A DNA stretch of 64,000 bases. It comes from Akkermansia biwaensis (GTDB lineage Bacteria; Verrucomicrobiota; Verrucomicrobiia; Verrucomicrobiales; Akkermansiaceae). The DNA is taken from positions 930,001 through 994,000 of the forward strand of contig NZ_AP025943.1 of the NCBI RefSeq assembly GCF_026072915.1, given 5' to 3'. Below are positions 62,015-64,000 of this stretch, piece after piece; position 1 is the stretch's first letter, and every line of letters starts with the position of its first letter. Both the position numbers and the translations under genes were made by a program. The notes beneath the pieces were generated by a model, which was not told where the DNA came from, ran no database searches, and was given only the letters and a program-made list of their open reading frames with translations.

Positions 62015-63334
62015 ATGAAAAACGCATCCACCATCACCGCTTTCATCATCAGCTTCCTGGTCGTGGGCAGCCTGGCCCTGGTCTTCCTGTTCATGAATCG
62101 CCAGGAGGAAGAACCCGGACATACTTCCCCAGCGGCAACTACGGAAGAGCCGGCGCGCCAGACCGTGACGCCCCAGCCTACCGTGGACCCGCTCACCAGG
62201 GACGACATTGAAAAGCAGACTTCCACCCCGGAAACGCTGGTCAACCTCAGCTCTCCTCAGACGCTGGCGCAGGCCATTGCCAAAGTAATCCAGGACAGGG
62301 ACCTGAACACGCTAAAGGCTCTGGAAGTGCAGCAGGCCGTTACGGAGGCCCAGAGCCGGACCATCCGGGAACTCATGGAGGCGCGCCACGTGCGCCTGTC
62401 CTCCCCCGGCATCACCAGCATCGGTGCCAACAACCAGGGCACCAATCCCACCGCCAGATATACGCTCAACTTCAGCAGTGGCGCGCGCGGCTACCTGGAC
62501 ATGAAGCGCAACGACAAACAGCAGTGGACGCTGGACACCCTCACCCTCCCCAGCAAGCAGGACCTGGCCAAGGACAAGGCGGCCCCCATGGTCATGAACG
62601 ACCCGATGGGCATCGTCAGCTCCTTCATGGATGCCGTGGCCAAGGCGGATTTCCGCGGGGCCCGGAAATTCGTGGACGGCTCCAAAGTGCAGGACGCCAC
62701 CGTGGCGGGCCTGTGCATCCTGTTTGAAGAAGGCACCTTCCGCCTGCGGGACGATGCCCCCATCAAAACCGCGTATGAGGCGGACACCAACGCGGGGTTC
62801 TTCGTGCATCTGCAGGACGCCCAGGGCCGGAAAGCCGGCAACGTGGGCTTGACCGTAGCGAAAACGGACGGCCAATGGCTTATTGCGGAAGCCTCCTTGG
62901 ACAGCATGCTGGAAGCCTACACCAAGCGGCAGGGCGCCGGGGACGATTTCTTCATCCCCATCGTGAAAAACCCGCAGGGCGGAGATTCCCTGGCCCTGTT
63001 CTTCGGGTTCAATGAAGACGCGCTCTCCAAGCGTTCCGCACGCCAGCTCCAGATTGTGGCGGAAGCCATCAAGATGGACGGCGGCAAAAAGCTGGAAATC
63101 AGCGGCCATACGGATGACGTGGGCAGCGAACGCTACAACCAGGGGCTTTCCGAACGCCGGGCCGCCGCCGTGAAGGCGCAGCTCATTGAATTCGGGGTGC
63201 CGGCGGAGCGGATCGTCACCAGGGGATTCGGCAAATCCCAGCCGCGCCGCACTTATTCCACCAACGCGAACGACGAGGAACGCGACGAGGCCCGCAAGGA
63301 AAACCGCCGCGCAGAAATGTATCTGGACTTTTAA
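62015..63334 (+). CDS. Membrane-anchored OmpA-family protein
   Basis: The 439-residue protein has an N-terminal membrane helix (about residues 9-28) and a Pro/Thr-rich linker, a central unrecognised domain (~100-310), and a C-terminal OmpA-like domain (about 320-439) with FGFNEDALSKRSARQL, ISGHTDDVGSERYNQGLSERRAAAVK and NRRAEMYL. This domain binds peptidoglycan, so the protein links inner membrane and wall. It lies 21 nt after mpl, in line with an envelope role. No beta-barrel domain is present. Confidence 0.85.
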   Translation: MKNASTITAFIISFLVVGSLALVFLFMNRQEEEPGHTSPAATTEEPARQTVTPQPTVDPLTRDDIEKQTSTPETLVNLSSPQTLAQAIAKVIQDRDLNTLKALEVQQAVTEAQSRTIRELMEARHVRLSSPGITSIGANNQGTNPTARYTLNFSSGARGYLDMKRNDKQQWTLDTLTLPSKQDLAKDKAAPMVMNDPMGIVSSFMDAVAKADFRGARKFVDGSKVQDATVAGLCILFEEGTFRLRDDAPIKTAYEADTNAGFFVHLQDAQGRKAGNVGLTVAKTDGQWLIAEASLDSMLEAYTKRQGAGDDFFIPIVKNPQGGDSLALFFGFNEDALSKRSARQLQIVAEAIKMDGGKKLEISGHTDDVGSERYNQGLSERRAAAVKAQLIEFGVPAERIVTRGFGKSQPRRTYSTNANDEERDEARKENRRAEMYLDF

Positions 63335-63414
63335 AGAGGCGGCCGGAGAATGGAGGGTATAGCCTTTCAAAAATTCCCCGCCGCTACCATCCGACTGCCA
63401 GCCGCAGAAACTAC

Positions 63415-64000
63415 ATGGCCCGCCGCTACGTCATCAAGCAGGACTCCGCTCCTTCCGCCCCCATTTCCGGGATCGACTACCACGCGACCCTGAATGAAGA
63501 GCAGTATGCCGCCGTTTCCTCGGAACCGGGGGCGGCGCTCGTCATTGCAGGCGCGGGCTCCGGAAAGACGCGTACGCTGACGTACCGCGTGGCGTGGCTT
63601 CTGGACCACGGCACGGACCCGTGGAACATCCTGCTGCTCACCTTCACCAACAAGGCCGCCAGGGAAATGACGGAACGCGTGCGCGCCCTGATTCCCATCG
63701 ACCTCTCCCGCCTGTGGAGCGGCACTTTCCATTCCATCGCCAACCGCATTCTGCGCCAGCATGCGGACTACCTGGGCTACACGCCGGCCTTCACGATCAT
63801 GGACTCGGACGACCGCAAATCCATGATCAAAAGCATCGTGAAGGCCCTCAAGCTGGACGAAAAATCCTCCCGCTTCCCGAAGCCGGAAGTGCTCTCATCC
63901 CTTTTCAGCCTGGCGGACAATGAAGGCGCCGGCATTCAGGAAACGCTGGAAAACGCCTATCCCTACCTCTCCAACCATCTGGACGCCATTCTGGACGTGC
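63415..64000 (+). CDS. UvrD/PcrA-family DNA helicase (3' end outside window)
   Basis: Only the N-terminal ~195 residues are visible. They include the Q-motif region LNEEQYAAV, the Walker A AGAGSGKTRTLT and motif Ia TFTNKAAREM, followed by GTFHSIANRIL and the motif region IMDSDDRK, typical of superfamily-1A helicases (UvrD, PcrA, Rep). The ATG at 63415 begins the protein 80 nt after the OmpA-domain gene. The C-terminal motor motifs lie beyond position 64000. Confidence 0.92.
   Translation, partial: MARRYVIKQDSAPSAPISGIDYHATLNEEQYAAVSSEPGAALVIAGAGSGKTRTLTYRVAWLLDHGTDPWNILLLTFTNKAAREMTERVRALIPIDLSRLWSGTFHSIANRILRQHADYLGYTPAFTIMDSDDRKSMIKSIVKALKLDEKSSRFPKPEVLSSLFSLADNEGAGIQETLENAYPYLSNHLDAILDV

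Noticed and set aside
1-64000. CRISPR arrays, insertion sequences, rRNA genes
   Set aside because: No spaced identical repeats, no transposase other than the fused RAYT-like domain, and no rRNA sequence was seen.

Overview
This 64-kb window is a chromosomal segment from a Gram-negative, diderm bacterium, most likely a Verrucomicrobiota member of or near Akkermansia. I infer this from several things together: a fused MurC-MurB enzyme inside a long division and cell-wall (dcw) cluster, meso-diaminopimelate-type MurE and Mpl, Kdo and Lpt lipopolysaccharide genes, a broken secreted protease with an Akkermansia-like PEP-CTERM tail, and start codons almost never preceded by a Shine-Dalgarno sequence. 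No rRNA, tRNA, CRISPR array or intact insertion sequence was found.

Layout. 1-3.4 kb: end of ruvB, fabH and a flavodoxin-less CysJ-like reductase. 3.5-8.7 kb: four glycosyltransferases (two GT2 on the minus strand, two GT4 on the plus strand) in visibly AT-richer DNA, which looks like a surface-polysaccharide island. 9-13.3 kb: miaA, two unrecognised genes and a membrane glycosyltransferase with an in-frame stop. 13.8-18.7 kb: tRNA-modification pair mnmA-mnmE, a decayed IdeS-like cysteine protease, a TRIC/UPF0126 membrane protein and a YycJ-like metallo-hydrolase. 18.8-36.1 kb: the dcw cluster mraZ-rsmH-ftsL-ftsI-murE-murF-mraY-murD-(LysM gene)-ftsW-murG-murC/B-ddl-ftsQ, all co-directional with short gaps or overlaps. 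ftsA and ftsZ do not follow; recA does. 37.6-47 kb: a cell-wall amidase, lipB, leuCD, an unknown gene, a Deg-type protease next to a lipoprotein paralogue that lacks the catalytic triad, and an EboD-like sugar-phosphate cyclase. 47-56.4 kb: M20 amidohydrolase, an orphan OppF-type ATPase, small unknowns, rpsB-tsf, a MATE exporter and a CbiX-like chelatase with a frameshifted partner. 56.7-64 kb: kdsA, lptC-like, lptA-like and lptB, a HAD phosphatase, mpl, an OmpA-domain protein and the start of a UvrD/PcrA helicase.

Functionally the window is dominated by envelope construction. The dcw operon makes lipid II and the septal machinery, Mpl recycles muropeptides, the amidase and LysM proteins act on the wall, and the kdsA-lpt block makes Kdo and drives lipopolysaccharide export.

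Five genes carry one-base homopolymer indels or their equivalent (murD, lipB, the IdeS-like gene twice, and the gene at 54435-55107), and two carry in-frame stops. In murD and lipB a single missing base restores a full-length conserved protein, so sequence error must be excluded before calling them broken. The most unusual true features are an RsmH whose N-terminal ~170 residues look like a REP-associated (RAYT) transposase domain, the protease/pseudoprotease pair, and direct repeats resembling MraZ boxes overlapping the mraZ promoter.
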